From contig JAFVCK010000048.1 of NCBI GenBank assembly GCA_017479265.1, positions 1 through 33,991 on the forward strand: 33,991 nt of DNA. The letters run 5' to 3'. Source of the stretch: Bacteroidales bacterium (GTDB taxonomy: Bacteria > Bacteroidota > Bacteroidia > Bacteroidales > UBA932). The translations under genes were made by a program, and so were the position numbers. Of this stretch, positions 23,713 through 32,313 are shown piece after piece (within the stretch, counting starts at the first letter, position 1; each line of letters opens with the position of its first letter). Under the pieces are notes generated by a model, which saw only the letters and a list, made by a program, of their open reading frames with translations, had not been told where the DNA came from and did not search any database.

Positions 23713-25536
23713 ATGAAATTCAAGACTTTAGTTTCCATTACATCCTGCATAACCATGATAGCCGGCATGTCCGCCTGCAAGCATGGGGATGAAAAGGAGG
23801 ACATATCCGCCGATGTCTCCGAAGACATATCCGGGGAGCCTCTTTCCGAAGACCCCTCGCAGGAAGTGCCGGAGAAAGAATGGGAAGAGCCGGAGCAAGA
23901 AGCCATCGTTCCTTTCAAAGTCGGCGGCAAGGTCGCTCAGGTAAGCATTTCCAGGGTGGACCTTATGCCCGACATCCCGTCCACATACAAGATGATAGAC
24001 TGGAGACAAAAGGCCCTTGACTATGATGCATACGTATTCGACCGGGAAGCCTCGGACGAGGTCAGGCCGCTCATCTGGCTGGACCCCACGAGCAACAACT
24101 CCCCCTACGACGGATTCGGACTATATACGACTGTCGGGGATATACGCCAGGGCCCTGAGCATCCCGGAGCCCATGAAGCCATAAACACTGTTGCAGCAGT
24201 GATGGGCGGCGGCCTGGTGGGAATAGACAAGACCAGCCAGGACGGGTACAATTACCCCCTGATGCTGCAGAACTATTTCAGCAAGATAACCCCCTGGAAA
24301 ATAATGCTTAACGGGACCTCGGGCGGAGCCGGCGACTGGTGGTACAACATTCTCCCGAACCTGCTGTACTGGGGTGTCTGCGACATATTCCCGGATGTGG
24401 AAGGCTCAGAGAACATACTGCGTTCCGTAGCCGACCAGTTCGCCAAGGCCGATGCAAAGCTCGCCGGGGACTACGCCTGGTCGTATTTCGACTACGGAAA
24501 GATGACCGGTTACAAGAACAGCATACCGCGCCAGCAGGACGCGGCCGCAGGACATGCCTGGGTGCTGCTGAATGCCTACCGCCATTTCGGCGACAAGTCC
24601 TATATGACCCGTGCCGTCAGCGCCCTCAACGCCCTGTACAGCCAGACGGAGAGCCGTTTCTATGAGATAGTCATGCCTTTCGGAGCATACGTGGCCGCAG
24701 TAATGAACGGCTGCTACGGAGAGACCTACGACGTGGGCAAGATACTGCGCTGGACCTTCGAGGGCAACCGCAGCAACGGCCGCACAGGCTGGGCCGTCAC
24801 GGTAGGAACATGGGGGCCATACGACATATCGGGCCTTCAGGGCAGCATCACGGACGGCGGCGGATACGCCTTCCAGATGAACTGCTACGAGATGGCCTGG
24901 CCGCTCGTACCCATGGTAAAATACCAGCCCAAGTTTGCGGCTACCATAGGAAAGTGGATGCTCAACAACGCCTCTGCATCCCGTCTGTTCTTCCCTGACG
25001 AGATTGACGACGAGTATCAGTATTGCGCTGATATCAAGGACCTTACAGGAGGAATAATAGGATATGAAGGACTGCGCAAAACGGACAGGTACGGGAAGAT
25101 GTCAGTGGAGCCCGTAGCCGAGGGTGACGGTCCTTCCTGGCTCTCCGGAATGCCGGACTGCACCATGTTCAGCCTGTACAGCACTTCTCCCGTCGGAATA
25201 TTCGGAGCCATCATTTCCACTACCGATGTAGAGGGCATCATTTCACTGGACTGCAATGCCACCGATTTCTATGCGCAGAGGCCCTTCCCCTGCCACCTGC
25301 TTTACAATCCTTTCGACACAGAAATGACGGTGACCTACAAGTGCTGCGGAAGCGGGGCCTACGACCTTTTCGACGGCGTTGCAAGGGACTATGCAGCCCG
25401 CGGCCAGTCCTCCGACGCGGCAGTAGCGATACCCCCCAAGGGTGCAGTGCTGCTGTATGAAATCCCCACCGGTACGGAGCTATTCAGCCGGGGGACCTCA
25501 GTGGTCACAAAGGACGGGACAGTCGTAGCGTATTGA
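23713..25536 (+). CDS. Unknown large lipoprotein 2, paralogue of 16422-18122
   Basis: A 607-residue lipoprotein (lipobox MSAC, Cys22) with no recognised family. After the anchor comes a strongly acidic low-complexity stalk of about 45 residues (22-66, rich in Asp, Glu, Ser, Pro), then a body aligning along its length with the lipoprotein at 16422. Matching motifs are DIRQGP (Asp143), GIDKTSQ, DWWY, ADQFAKAD, QQDAAAGHAWVL (Asp276), ESRFYEI (Glu313), GRTGW, GLQGS and DGGG (Asp381), WPLVPMVKYQP and TDVEGIISLDCNATDFYAQRP. The likely fold is a helical toroid plus a beta C-terminal domain. The stalk suggests presentation well away from the outer membrane. It lies after a hairpin, so may be made in lower amount than the LamG protein. 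Last gene of the locus, before a strong terminator. Proposed role: endo-acting glycan-degrading enzyme; unproven. Confidence 0.75.
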   Translation: MKFKTLVSITSCITMIAGMSACKHGDEKEDISADVSEDISGEPLSEDPSQEVPEKEWEEPEQEAIVPFKVGGKVAQVSISRVDLMPDIPSTYKMIDWRQKALDYDAYVFDREASDEVRPLIWLDPTSNNSPYDGFGLYTTVGDIRQGPEHPGAHEAINTVAAVMGGGLVGIDKTSQDGYNYPLMLQNYFSKITPWKIMLNGTSGGAGDWWYNILPNLLYWGVCDIFPDVEGSENILRSVADQFAKADAKLAGDYAWSYFDYGKMTGYKNSIPRQQDAAAGHAWVLLNAYRHFGDKSYMTRAVSALNALYSQTESRFYEIVMPFGAYVAAVMNGCYGETYDVGKILRWTFEGNRSNGRTGWAVTVGTWGPYDISGLQGSITDGGGYAFQMNCYEMAWPLVPMVKYQPKFAATIGKWMLNNASASRLFFPDEIDDEYQYCADIKDLTGGIIGYEGLRKTDRYGKMSVEPVAEGDGPSWLSGMPDCTMFSLYSTSPVGIFGAIISTTDVEGIISLDCNATDFYAQRPFPCHLLYNPFDTEMTVTYKCCGSGAYDLFDGVARDYAARGQSSDAAVAIPPKGAVLLYEIPTGTELFSRGTSVVTKDGTVVAY

Positions 25537-25605
25537 CAAAGTATATTGAATTAAGTCATGTTCAAAAAATAACTTGCATCATTTTTTCTCATTCTTAAGT
25601 AAAGC

Positions 25606-25631
25606 AATCCCTGCAATAGCGGGGATTTTTT
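25606..25631 (+). terminator. Rho-independent terminator at the end of the utilisation locus
   Basis: AATCCCTGC (25606-25614) pairs with GCGGGGATT (25619-25627) with one T-G wobble and the four-base loop AATA, followed by six T residues (25626-25631). The -7 box of glnS begins three bases later, cleanly separating the two units. Confidence 0.85.
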
Positions 25632-25633
25632 AT

Positions 25634-25641
25634 TATCTTTG
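25634..25641 (+). promoter_or_regulatory. -7 box of glnS
   Basis: TATCTTTG follows the terminator directly. The predicted start near 25645 gives a leader of about 21 bases before the ATG at 25666. Confidence 0.7.
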
Positions 25642-25665
25642 CAAGTTGAAAAATAAAATCACGAT

Positions 25666-27342
25666 ATGGACGAGGCTAACAAAACAATGGACCCTGAGCC
25701 GAGGAAACTAAATTTCCTCGAGGAAATCATCGAAGCCGACCTTGCCGAGGGCAAGTTCGACAGCATTATGACCAGGTTCCCTCCCGAACCGAACGGCTAC
25801 CTGCATCTGGGCCACGCCAAGAGCATCTGCCTGAACTTCGGACTGGCCCAGAAGTACGGAGGCAAGACCAACCTCCGCTACGACGACACCAACCCCGTGA
25901 AGGAAGACACCGAATATGTGGATTCCATCAAGGAGGATATCAAGTGGCTGGGCTTCCAGTGGGACAAGGAACTCTATGCATCGGACTATTTCGACCAGCT
26001 TTACGCCTGGGCGGAGGAACTGATACAGAGAGGCTTGGCATACGTCGATGACCAGACCCAGGAGGAGATACGCCTCGGACGCGGCACCGTTGACAAGCCC
26101 GGCACGGACAGCCCCTGGAGAAACCGCAGCGTGGAGGAGAACCTCCGCCTGTTCAGGGAAATGCGCGACGGCAAATACGCCGACGGAGAAAAGGTGCTGA
26201 GGGCCAAGATAGACATGGCGCATCCCAACATGATGTTCCGCGACCCCCTGCTGTACCGCATCAAGCACGCCAGCCATCACCGCACGGGCGACAAGTGGTG
26301 CATCTACCCCATGTACGACTTCACCCACGGCCAGTGCGACTCCATAGAGCATATCACACACTCGATATGCACCCTTGAGTTCGACGTACACCGTCCTCTC
26401 TACGACTGGTTCATACAGACCCTGGGCATATTCCCCAGCCATCAGTACGAGTTCGCCCGACTGAACCTCACCTACACCCTCATGAGCAAGCGCAAGCTGC
26501 TCGAACTGGTGCAGAAGGGACTCGTGAGCGGATGGGACGACCCCCGCATGCCTACGCTCTGCGGAGTACGCAGGCGCGGATACACGGCCGAGGCCCTCAG
26601 GATGTTCTGCGACAAGATAGGAGTGTCCAAGCGCGACCAGCTCATGGACATACAGCTTCTGGAATGGTGCGTTCGCCAGGACCTCAACGCCCGCTCCAAC
26701 CGCTACATGGTGGTGCAGGACCCCATAAAGGTGCATATCACCAACTGGCCCGAGGGCAAGGTGGAATGGTTCGACTGCCCTCTGAATCCGGCGGAGCCGG
26801 AAGGCTCGACCCGCAAGGTGCCCTTCACGGGAGAGCTTCTCATAGACAGGGCCGACTTCATGGAGGATGCCCCCAAGAAGTTCTTCCGCCTCAAGCCGGA
26901 CGGCGAAGTACGTCTGAAATACACTTACATAATCAAGTGCAATGAGGTTATCAAAGATGCTGAAGGAAAGATAGTTGAGCTGAACTGCACATACGACGAG
27001 ACCACTCATCCCGCTACGGGGACATGGCGTTCCGTCAAAGGTACCATACACTGGGTGTCCGCGGCGCATGCAAAGGAGCTTGAGGTGCGCAATTACGACC
27101 GTCTGTTCACCCTCGCCGACATGAGCCAGGTGCCCGAGGACAAGGACTACAAGGACTTCCTCAACCCCGATTCGCTCATAGTGGCGAAGGGTTATGCCGA
27201 GCCCGCCCTGCTGGAAGACGCTTCCGGCATAGCCGTGCAGTTCGAGAGGACAGGCTATTATGTAAAGGACAAGGACAGCACTCCCGAGCATCCCGTGTTC
27301 AACAAGACAACGGCACTCAAGGATTCCTATAAGCCCGAATAG
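25666..27342 (+). CDS. glnS: Glutaminyl-tRNA synthetase
   Basis: A 558-residue class I aminoacyl-tRNA synthetase that charges tRNA-Gln. It contains RFPPEPNGYLHLGH, the class I HIGH motif at 47-50; the LRYDDTNPVKE segment typical of GlnRS/GluRS; and a KMSKS equivalent LMSKRK around residues 272-277. The C-terminal beta-barrel anticodon-binding half is complete (VRLKYTYIIKC, GTIHWVSAAHA, YVKDKDS). Length matches E. coli GlnRS. Presence of GlnRS implies direct charging of glutamine. The SBF-like transporter gene starts 11 bases after its stop and is probably co-transcribed. Confidence 0.97.
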   Translation: MDEANKTMDPEPRKLNFLEEIIEADLAEGKFDSIMTRFPPEPNGYLHLGHAKSICLNFGLAQKYGGKTNLRYDDTNPVKEDTEYVDSIKEDIKWLGFQWDKELYASDYFDQLYAWAEELIQRGLAYVDDQTQEEIRLGRGTVDKPGTDSPWRNRSVEENLRLFREMRDGKYADGEKVLRAKIDMAHPNMMFRDPLLYRIKHASHHRTGDKWCIYPMYDFTHGQCDSIEHITHSICTLEFDVHRPLYDWFIQTLGIFPSHQYEFARLNLTYTLMSKRKLLELVQKGLVSGWDDPRMPTLCGVRRRGYTAEALRMFCDKIGVSKRDQLMDIQLLEWCVRQDLNARSNRYMVVQDPIKVHITNWPEGKVEWFDCPLNPAEPEGSTRKVPFTGELLIDRADFMEDAPKKFFRLKPDGEVRLKYTYIIKCNEVIKDAEGKIVELNCTYDETTHPATGTWRSVKGTIHWVSAAHAKELEVRNYDRLFTLADMSQVPEDKDYKDFLNPDSLIVAKGYAEPALLEDASGIAVQFERTGYYVKDKDSTPEHPVFNKTTALKDSYKPE

Positions 27343-27353
27343 GCCCCCGGCGG

Positions 27354-28313
27354 ATGGATTGGAAGAGGGTCATAAGGGAAACCATGCTGCCACTGGCGCT
27401 TGTCTGCGGAGTATCGGCATACCTTATCTACCATTTCAATCCGGTCCTGAAGCCCATAGGACATGTATGTCATGAAATAGCGTCACGCGGTCAGATTACC
27501 CTGATTGGCGTGATGCTTTTTTTGCAGTATATACGCATTTCGCCGTCTGACCTGAAGCTGCAAAAATGGCATTTTGCGGCGGTTCTGACGCAGCTTTCAT
27601 TATGCGCCGCCCTTGTTGTGGCGGTGATGCTGTGCCCCGACGGGGACTGGAAGATTTTACTCGAAAGCGCCCTGCTGTGCTTTGCCTGCCCGACGGCAGC
27701 GGCGGCAGGGGTCATAACCGAAAGGCTTGGCGGAAATCTCGCTGCCACAGTCACTTACGTTGTGCTGATATCGGCGGTGGCGACCCTCTTAATCCCCGCC
27801 ATGGTGCCTCTTATTCACCCTTCGGAGGAATTCTCTTTCCTTTCATACGTATGGAGGCTGATACTGAAGATTTTCCCTCTGCTGATACTCCCCGCCCTGC
27901 TAGCTTTTGCAATCAGGCGCTTCACTCCGGGGCTTCACAAGGCGATATACAAAATCAGCCACCTGAGCTTCTATATCTGGGGCGTTAGCCTTTCTCTTGG
28001 AATGGTGCTGGCTACAAGGGCCCTGGTTCTCAGCCACGCGAGCGCCCTTCTTATCTGCGGCATAGGCCTTGTCACCGTTGCCTGCTGCGCCGCACAGTAC
28101 GCAGCCGGCAAGGCCATAGGCGCGAGGCTTGGAGAGGGCAGGTCTTCTTCCATTACCGCCGGGCAGTCCCTCGGGCAGAAGAACACGGGGCTTGTAATCT
28201 GGCTCGGCTACAATTTCATGACCCCGATTTCCTCCGTCGGCGGCGGGCTCTACGCCATAGTCCAGAATATCTACAACTCCTGGGAAATCTACCGAAAAGA
28301 TTCTTCTATATAG
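27354..28313 (+). CDS. Membrane transporter of the bile acid:sodium symporter (SBF) type
   Basis: A 319-residue integral inner-membrane protein with about nine to ten hydrophobic helices and no cleaved signal peptide. GQITLIGVMLFLQYIRI near the N-terminus, the ALLCFACPTAAAAGVITERLGG crossover region (about 102-123) and TAGQSLGQKNTGLVIWLGYNF (about 264-284) resemble the two discontinuous-helix regions of the SBF fold. Substrate unknown; it need not be bile acid. It follows glnS by 11 bases, and its end overlaps the convergent thrA gene by eight bases. Confidence 0.65.
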   Translation: MDWKRVIRETMLPLALVCGVSAYLIYHFNPVLKPIGHVCHEIASRGQITLIGVMLFLQYIRISPSDLKLQKWHFAAVLTQLSLCAALVVAVMLCPDGDWKILLESALLCFACPTAAAAGVITERLGGNLAATVTYVVLISAVATLLIPAMVPLIHPSEEFSFLSYVWRLILKIFPLLILPALLAFAIRRFTPGLHKAIYKISHLSFYIWGVSLSLGMVLATRALVLSHASALLICGIGLVTVACCAAQYAAGKAIGARLGEGRSSSITAGQSLGQKNTGLVIWLGYNFMTPISSVGGGLYAIVQNIYNSWEIYRKDSSI

Positions 28314-30669
28314 CGAGCATTATGTCGTTCAGAAGGCCGCCGGCGGTCTGGCGAGTACCGGCCCCGGCACCTTGAATGAGCATAGGCGAAGGATAGTCCC
28401 CCGTCGTTATCATTATGGCATTGTCAGTCCCCTTGAGATTGTAAAGGGGACTCTCCGGACCTACCTCCGCAAGCCCAACGGTAGCATGCCCCCGGGCATC
28501 CACGGAGGCGACATAACGCAGTTTCCTGCCCTGCTCCGAAGCCTTGGCATAGCGCTCGGCAATATCCTCGGGAATGGGGCTCAGCCCGACCTGGTACTCC
28601 TCCAGAGGAATGCCGGCCTGACGGCTGAGTATCAATATCTTGCGAAGAACGTCGCGGCCGCTTAGGTCTATCGACGGGTCGGGCTCGGTGTATCCTTTCA
28701 CCCTGGCATCCTCAACCAAAGCCTCGAACCCGCTGCCCTTGTAATTGTCCAGCAGGTAGTTGAGCGTACCGGAGAGCACGGCATCCATGCGCACGAGGGT
28801 ATCCCCGCTCTGCACCACCCTGTCCAGGGTCACAAGCACGGGAAGGGCGGCTCCGGCAGTAGTCTCGTATCGAAGAGCTACGCCGCATTTATGGGCCTCG
28901 TCCTGCAGGGAACGGAACTGGGCGTATGTCCCGGAGAAAGGTATCTTGTTGCAAGCCACCACGCTGTAGCCGCTGTGGAAAAGGTCCTGGTAGCGGAAGC
29001 CTATCTCCGAATCGGCAGTGCAGTCCACGAAAATGGAATTCTCCGACGATATCCGGCAAAGGGCATCGGGATATGAGCCTGTACTGCCCTCGGCGAGCAG
29101 TTCTCCGGCACAGGTGAGGTCAATTCCCTCAGTATCAATCACGAACTTGCGGCTGTTGGCAAGTCCGCACACGCGGAGCACTGTCCCGGAGCGACGCTCT
29201 ATGGAAGCGGCATTGTCCCTCAGCATGTCCACAAGGGCCTTTCCCACCCTTCCGTATCCTGCTATGAAAAGACGCACCACCTTGGTCTCGAAACGGTCGA
29301 AAAACTCATGGTGTATGGCCCTTATGGCCTCGTCCTCGCGTGAGGAAGGCACTATGACAGAGATATTTCGCTCGGAAGAGCCCTGGGCCGTGGCACGCAC
29401 CGGAATGGAGTGGCGGCCAAGAGCGGCGAGCATCTGACCCGTGGCTCCGCTATGGCCCAGGATGTCGTCACCTATGACGCAGACTATGGAAAAGCCGGTC
29501 TCCACCTTGAGAGGATTGAGCTTTCCGAGGGATATCTCGTATGCGAAACAGCTGTCGGCAGCCTTGCGGGCCTTCCGGGCATCCGCCTGCGCAATGGCTA
29601 TGCACATGGAATGCACGGAAGAAGCCTGGGTGATAAGTATGATGTTGATTCCCTCGCGGCTGAGGGCATCGAAAAGCCTGGAAGTAAATCCCGGCACTCC
29701 CACCATTCCGCTGCCCTCAAGGGAAATCAGGGCTATGCCTCCGGAATGGGCTATTCCCGTCACGCCCTCACGCACGCGGGGAGGGTTCTTCTCGACCAGG
29801 GTGCCGTCTGCCTCCGGATTGAAGGTATCCTTGACATAGATAGGTATGCCCTCGGCCACAACTGGCTGAATGGTAGGAGGATATATGACCTTGGCCCCGA
29901 AGTGGGAGAGTTCCTGGGCGGCGCGGTAGGATATGTTGGGAATGGTGCGGGCCGTCGGGACCACCTTGGGATTGGCAGTCATTATGCCGGGCACATCCGT
30001 CCATATTTCCACCCGCCTGGCATGTATGCCTACGGCAAAGAGGGAAGCCGTATAATCGGAGCCTCCCCGTCCGAGGGTGGTGGTGCGGCCGAAAGCGTCC
30101 GAGGAAATGAATCCCGGCACTATGAAAAGCTCCGCCTGAAGATGGGCCTCAATTGCGGAAGCAACTGCTGCATAAGTGATTGCGGTATCGACGGAGCCGT
30201 CCTCGAGGGTGCGGACCACCTTGCGCGAATCTATCCAGCGGCAGGCTGTGCCAAGGGAAAGGAACTTGTCCGTAACTATCCTCGTGGAGAAGAGTTCGCC
30301 GAAGCTCTCGACCGACTGAAGGCTGGCCGGGCTGAGCTCCCGCAGAAGGAATACGCCCGATGTAATCGCCTCAAGCTCAGCGAAAAGCGCATCCACGGCA
30401 TCGACAGTCTTCTGCCTGTATCCGGGAGGGAAAAGGCCGTCTATGATATCGTGATGGCGCAGCTTGAGGGCCGCCATGTCCGCCTTGTAGGACTCGTCTC
30501 CGGAGGAAGCCTTGCGGCCTATCCCTATGAGGGTGTCCGTGCAGCCTCCGATGGCCGAGCATACGACTATGGTCCTGTCCTTGGCGAGGGCCTTGCCCAC
30601 TATGTTTACTACCCTTGTTATCGCCTCCGCGTTGGCAACCGAGGTGCCGCCGAATTTCAAAACTTGCAT
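28306..30669 (-). CDS. thrA: Bifunctional aspartokinase / homoserine dehydrogenase I
   Basis: A 787-residue fused enzyme catalysing the first and third steps from aspartate to homoserine. The N-terminal kinase begins MQVLKFGGTSVANAEAI (catalytic KFGGTS, residues 5-10) and continues with GFISSDAFGRTTTLGRGGSDYTASL. ACT-type regulatory repeats lie at about 315-455 (ISLEGSGMVGVPGFTSRLF, INIILITQASS). The homoserine dehydrogenase part starts near 460 with the NAD(P)-binding turn at Gly471 (IAGYGRVGKALVDML) and contains VACNKIPFS and YETTAGAALPVL. The ACT repeats make feedback inhibition, probably by threonine, likely. It lies six bases after metX in the same operon and ends overlapping the SBF-like gene. 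Confidence 0.96.
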   Translation of the reverse strand: MQVLKFGGTSVANAEAITRVVNIVGKALAKDRTIVVCSAIGGCTDTLIGIGRKASSGDESYKADMAALKLRHHDIIDGLFPPGYRQKTVDAVDALFAELEAITSGVFLLRELSPASLQSVESFGELFSTRIVTDKFLSLGTACRWIDSRKVVRTLEDGSVDTAITYAAVASAIEAHLQAELFIVPGFISSDAFGRTTTLGRGGSDYTASLFAVGIHARRVEIWTDVPGIMTANPKVVPTARTIPNISYRAAQELSHFGAKVIYPPTIQPVVAEGIPIYVKDTFNPEADGTLVEKNPPRVREGVTGIAHSGGIALISLEGSGMVGVPGFTSRLFDALSREGINIILITQASSVHSMCIAIAQADARKARKAADSCFAYEISLGKLNPLKVETGFSIVCVIGDDILGHSGATGQMLAALGRHSIPVRATAQGSSERNISVIVPSSREDEAIRAIHHEFFDRFETKVVRLFIAGYGRVGKALVDMLRDNAASIERRSGTVLRVCGLANSRKFVIDTEGIDLTCAGELLAEGSTGSYPDALCRISSENSIFVDCTADSEIGFRYQDLFHSGYSVVACNKIPFSGTYAQFRSLQDEAHKCGVALRYETTAGAALPVLVTLDRVVQSGDTLVRMDAVLSGTLNYLLDNYKGSGFEALVEDARVKGYTEPDPSIDLSGRDVLRKILILSRQAGIPLEEYQVGLSPIPEDIAERYAKASEQGRKLRYVASVDARGHATVGLAEVGPESPLYNLKGTDNAIMITTGDYPSPMLIQGAGAGTRQTAGGLLNDIMLAI

Positions 30670-30675
30670 AATGTG

Positions 30676-31680
30676 TTATCTCATAAGTATCGCCGTCAGC
30701 TTGGCGGTCTCCAGAAGGAAGCCGTCATGACCGAAACGCGATGATATTTCATAATATTCAGATGATGGTATATCCGCCGCCCAGAGCCTGCCCTCGGAAG
30801 GAGGGAACAAGCTGTCAGTATCTATGGAAACAACTGAGCAATAGGCCTTTATGCGCCCAAGGGCAGCCTTCACTCCGCCTCTTCCCCGCCCCAAGTTATG
30901 GCTGTCCAGGGAATTGCAAAGGCTGTAGTAGCAATATGCGTCGAAGCCCCTGCGCAGGAGTTTTTCACCCTGGTAGCGCTCGTACGAAGCGGCCCTGCCG
31001 GCAAAAAGCGTATCCTCGTCCTCCTCCCTCTGGGTAAGGCCATAGCCCTCGAAACAGCGGTAGGAGATAAGGGCCTGGGCACGGGCGCAGCGAAGCCCGG
31101 CGGCACCGCCTTCAAGGCTCCGCGCCTGACGGAAGGTGGGGTCGGCCTCAAGTGCCATTCTCTGGGCCTCCACGGTGGCGGACAGGTAGGGAGAGACCCT
31201 CGGAGCCGTTGCTATGAAGCAGCAGCGGCTGAAGATGTCAGGCTCGGTGACGCTCCACTCAAGGGCTTGGAAACCTCCTATGGAACTACCTATAAGCAAA
31301 TCCACATGGCAGATACCCAGATGCTTGCGGACGGCAATCATGGCTGAGACCATGTCCCTCACCGTTATCATGGGGAAGTCCAGCAGCCATAGCCGTCCCG
31401 TGCCGGGATTGACGCAGGAAGGACTGACTGAGCCGTATGAAGAGCCCGGGACATTGACGCAGACTATGAAGCCCGATGCCGTATCTATGGGCCTGCCCTC
31501 CCCCACCATCTGCGGCCACCAGTCGCAGGGGTCGCTGTTGGCGGTAAGGGCATGGCATATCCAGACAACCCTCATCTTCCCGTCCCAAGAGGGATGGGAG
31601 GTATGGAAAACTATCTTCGCTGCGTCCAGAGTTCCGCCGGCCTCAAGGTCCAGACTTATGCTTATCTCATTCCTAATCAT
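30676..31680 (-). CDS. metX: Homoserine O-acetyltransferase
   Basis: A 334-residue alpha/beta-hydrolase fold enzyme that activates homoserine (acetyl-CoA or possibly succinyl-CoA donor) for methionine synthesis. The N-terminal RVVWICHALTANSD, the signature GSVSPSCVNPGTGRLWLLDFP then PMITVRDMV, the nucleophile elbow IGSSIGGFQALEW (Ser133), and the late Asp289 (IDTDSLFPP) and His318 (FGHDGF) complete the triad. Size is on the short side for MetX. It is first in the metX-thrA operon, which joins homoserine production to its first methionine-branch step. Its -7 box ends five bases before the ATG, predicting a leaderless mRNA. Divergent from the Lrp-type regulator. Confidence 0.92.
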   Translation of the reverse strand: MIRNEISISLDLEAGGTLDAAKIVFHTSHPSWDGKMRVVWICHALTANSDPCDWWPQMVGEGRPIDTASGFIVCVNVPGSSYGSVSPSCVNPGTGRLWLLDFPMITVRDMVSAMIAVRKHLGICHVDLLIGSSIGGFQALEWSVTEPDIFSRCCFIATAPRVSPYLSATVEAQRMALEADPTFRQARSLEGGAAGLRCARAQALISYRCFEGYGLTQREEDEDTLFAGRAASYERYQGEKLLRRGFDAYCYYSLCNSLDSHNLGRGRGGVKAALGRIKAYCSVVSIDTDSLFPPSEGRLWAADIPSSEYYEISSRFGHDGFLLETAKLTAILMR

Positions 31681-31684
31681 GCTG

Positions 31685-31692
31685 CAAATATA
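31685..31692 (-). promoter_or_regulatory. -7 box of metX-thrA
   Basis: The minus strand reads TATATTTG, with its final G five bases from the A of the metX ATG, the same geometry as the cytidylyltransferase gene at 61. The transcript should begin at or one base before the start codon. Confidence 0.65.
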
Positions 31693-31744
31693 GTTTAAAT
31701 AGAAAAATATTCAGAACATTCGCCATTTATTAGGAAAATTTTGC

Positions 31745-31752
31745 TAAATTTG
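31745..31752 (+). promoter_or_regulatory. -7 box of the Lrp-type regulator
   Basis: TAAATTTG predicts a start near 31756 and a leader of about 46 bases. The AT-rich space between the two divergent boxes (31693-31744) is the natural place for Lrp-type binding. Confidence 0.6.
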
Positions 31753-31801
31753 CGGTATCATATAGAATAATAACACTTGCAAAAAGAATAATATTCCAAA
31801 C

Positions 31802-32269
31802 ATGACAGGACAGATACTCGACTCCACGGACCTGCAGATACTGCGCTGCCTGCAGGAGAACGCCCGCCTCACTACCAAGGAACTGGCGGCAAAGGTAAAT
31901 CTTTCTACGACTCCCGTGTTCGAGAGGTTGAAACGGCTGGAAAGGGAAGGCTTCATCAGAAAATACGTCGCCGTGCTGGATGCCGGCAAACTCGGCAGGG
32001 GCTTCACGGTGTTCTGCTCTGTGAAGCTCAAGCAGATGAACAGGGACATAGCCCGCGACTTCGTCTCCGTCATAAAGGACATTCCACAGGTGGCCGAATG
32101 CTACAACATTTCCGGCGAGTACGACTACCTGCTGAAAATCCAGTCCCCGGACATGAAGTATTACAACGAATTCATAATCAACGTATTGGGCTCCATAGAC
32201 TCCATAGGCTCCCTGCTCTCCTCCTTCGTCATGGACGAGGTCAAGAACACGCACGGCCTGTATTTGTAG
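31802..32269 (+). CDS. Lrp/AsnC family transcriptional regulator
   Basis: A 155-residue leucine-responsive-type regulator. The N-terminal winged helix-turn-helix covers about residues 5-60 (ILDSTDLQILRCLQENARLT, then LAAKVNLSTTPVFERLKRLE) and the C-terminal RAM ligand-binding domain about 68-150 (DIPQVAECYNISGEYDYLLK). Such proteins form octamers and respond to amino acids. Its divergent position next to metX-thrA suggests that it controls methionine/threonine synthesis and itself; this is inference. It ends just before an inverted repeat and the DUF1846 promoter. Confidence 0.93.
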   Translation: MTGQILDSTDLQILRCLQENARLTTKELAAKVNLSTTPVFERLKRLEREGFIRKYVAVLDAGKLGRGFTVFCSVKLKQMNRDIARDFVSVIKDIPQVAECYNISGEYDYLLKIQSPDMKYYNEFIINVLGSIDSIGSLLSSFVMDEVKNTHGLYL

Positions 32270-32312
32270 TCAAAAAATCGCTCTCCGATGGCGGCAGAAA
32301 AGGATTTTTTGA
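32270..32312 (+). terminator. Ten-base inverted repeat after the Lrp gene
   Basis: TCAAAAAATC (32270-32279) is the exact reverse complement of 32303-32312, with 23 bases between. The right arm contains six T residues. It may be the Lrp-gene terminator, although the stem is AT-rich, and its right arm reaches to within two bases of the next -7 box. Confidence 0.45.
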
Positions 32313-32313
32313 T

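Larger units (their letters stand above)
10289..25536. other. Polysaccharide utilisation locus with two unknown paralogous lipoproteins
   Basis: Eight genes form one locus: a divergent HTCS regulator, then GH130, MFS, unknown lipoprotein 1, SusC, SusD, LamG lipoprotein and unknown lipoprotein 2. From GH130 to SusD neighbouring genes overlap or lie within four bases, so that block is one operon from the promoter at 14075-14082. GH130 and MFS point to a beta-mannose-containing glycan. No GH26, GH5, GH76 or other recognisable polymer-cleaving enzyme is present, which leaves that role to the unknown paralogues. The substrate assignment is inference. Confidence 0.85.

Noticed and set aside
25537-25605. 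Small RNA in the AT-rich gap before glnS
   Set aside because: No promoter box or structured element beyond the terminator; a weak seven-base A/T pairing is not enough.
25708-27291. Long open minus-strand frame opposite glnS
   Set aside because: Shadow of a certain housekeeping gene.
29410-30744. Long open plus-strand frame opposite thrA
   Set aside because: Shadow of thrA codon structure; no domain and no promoter.
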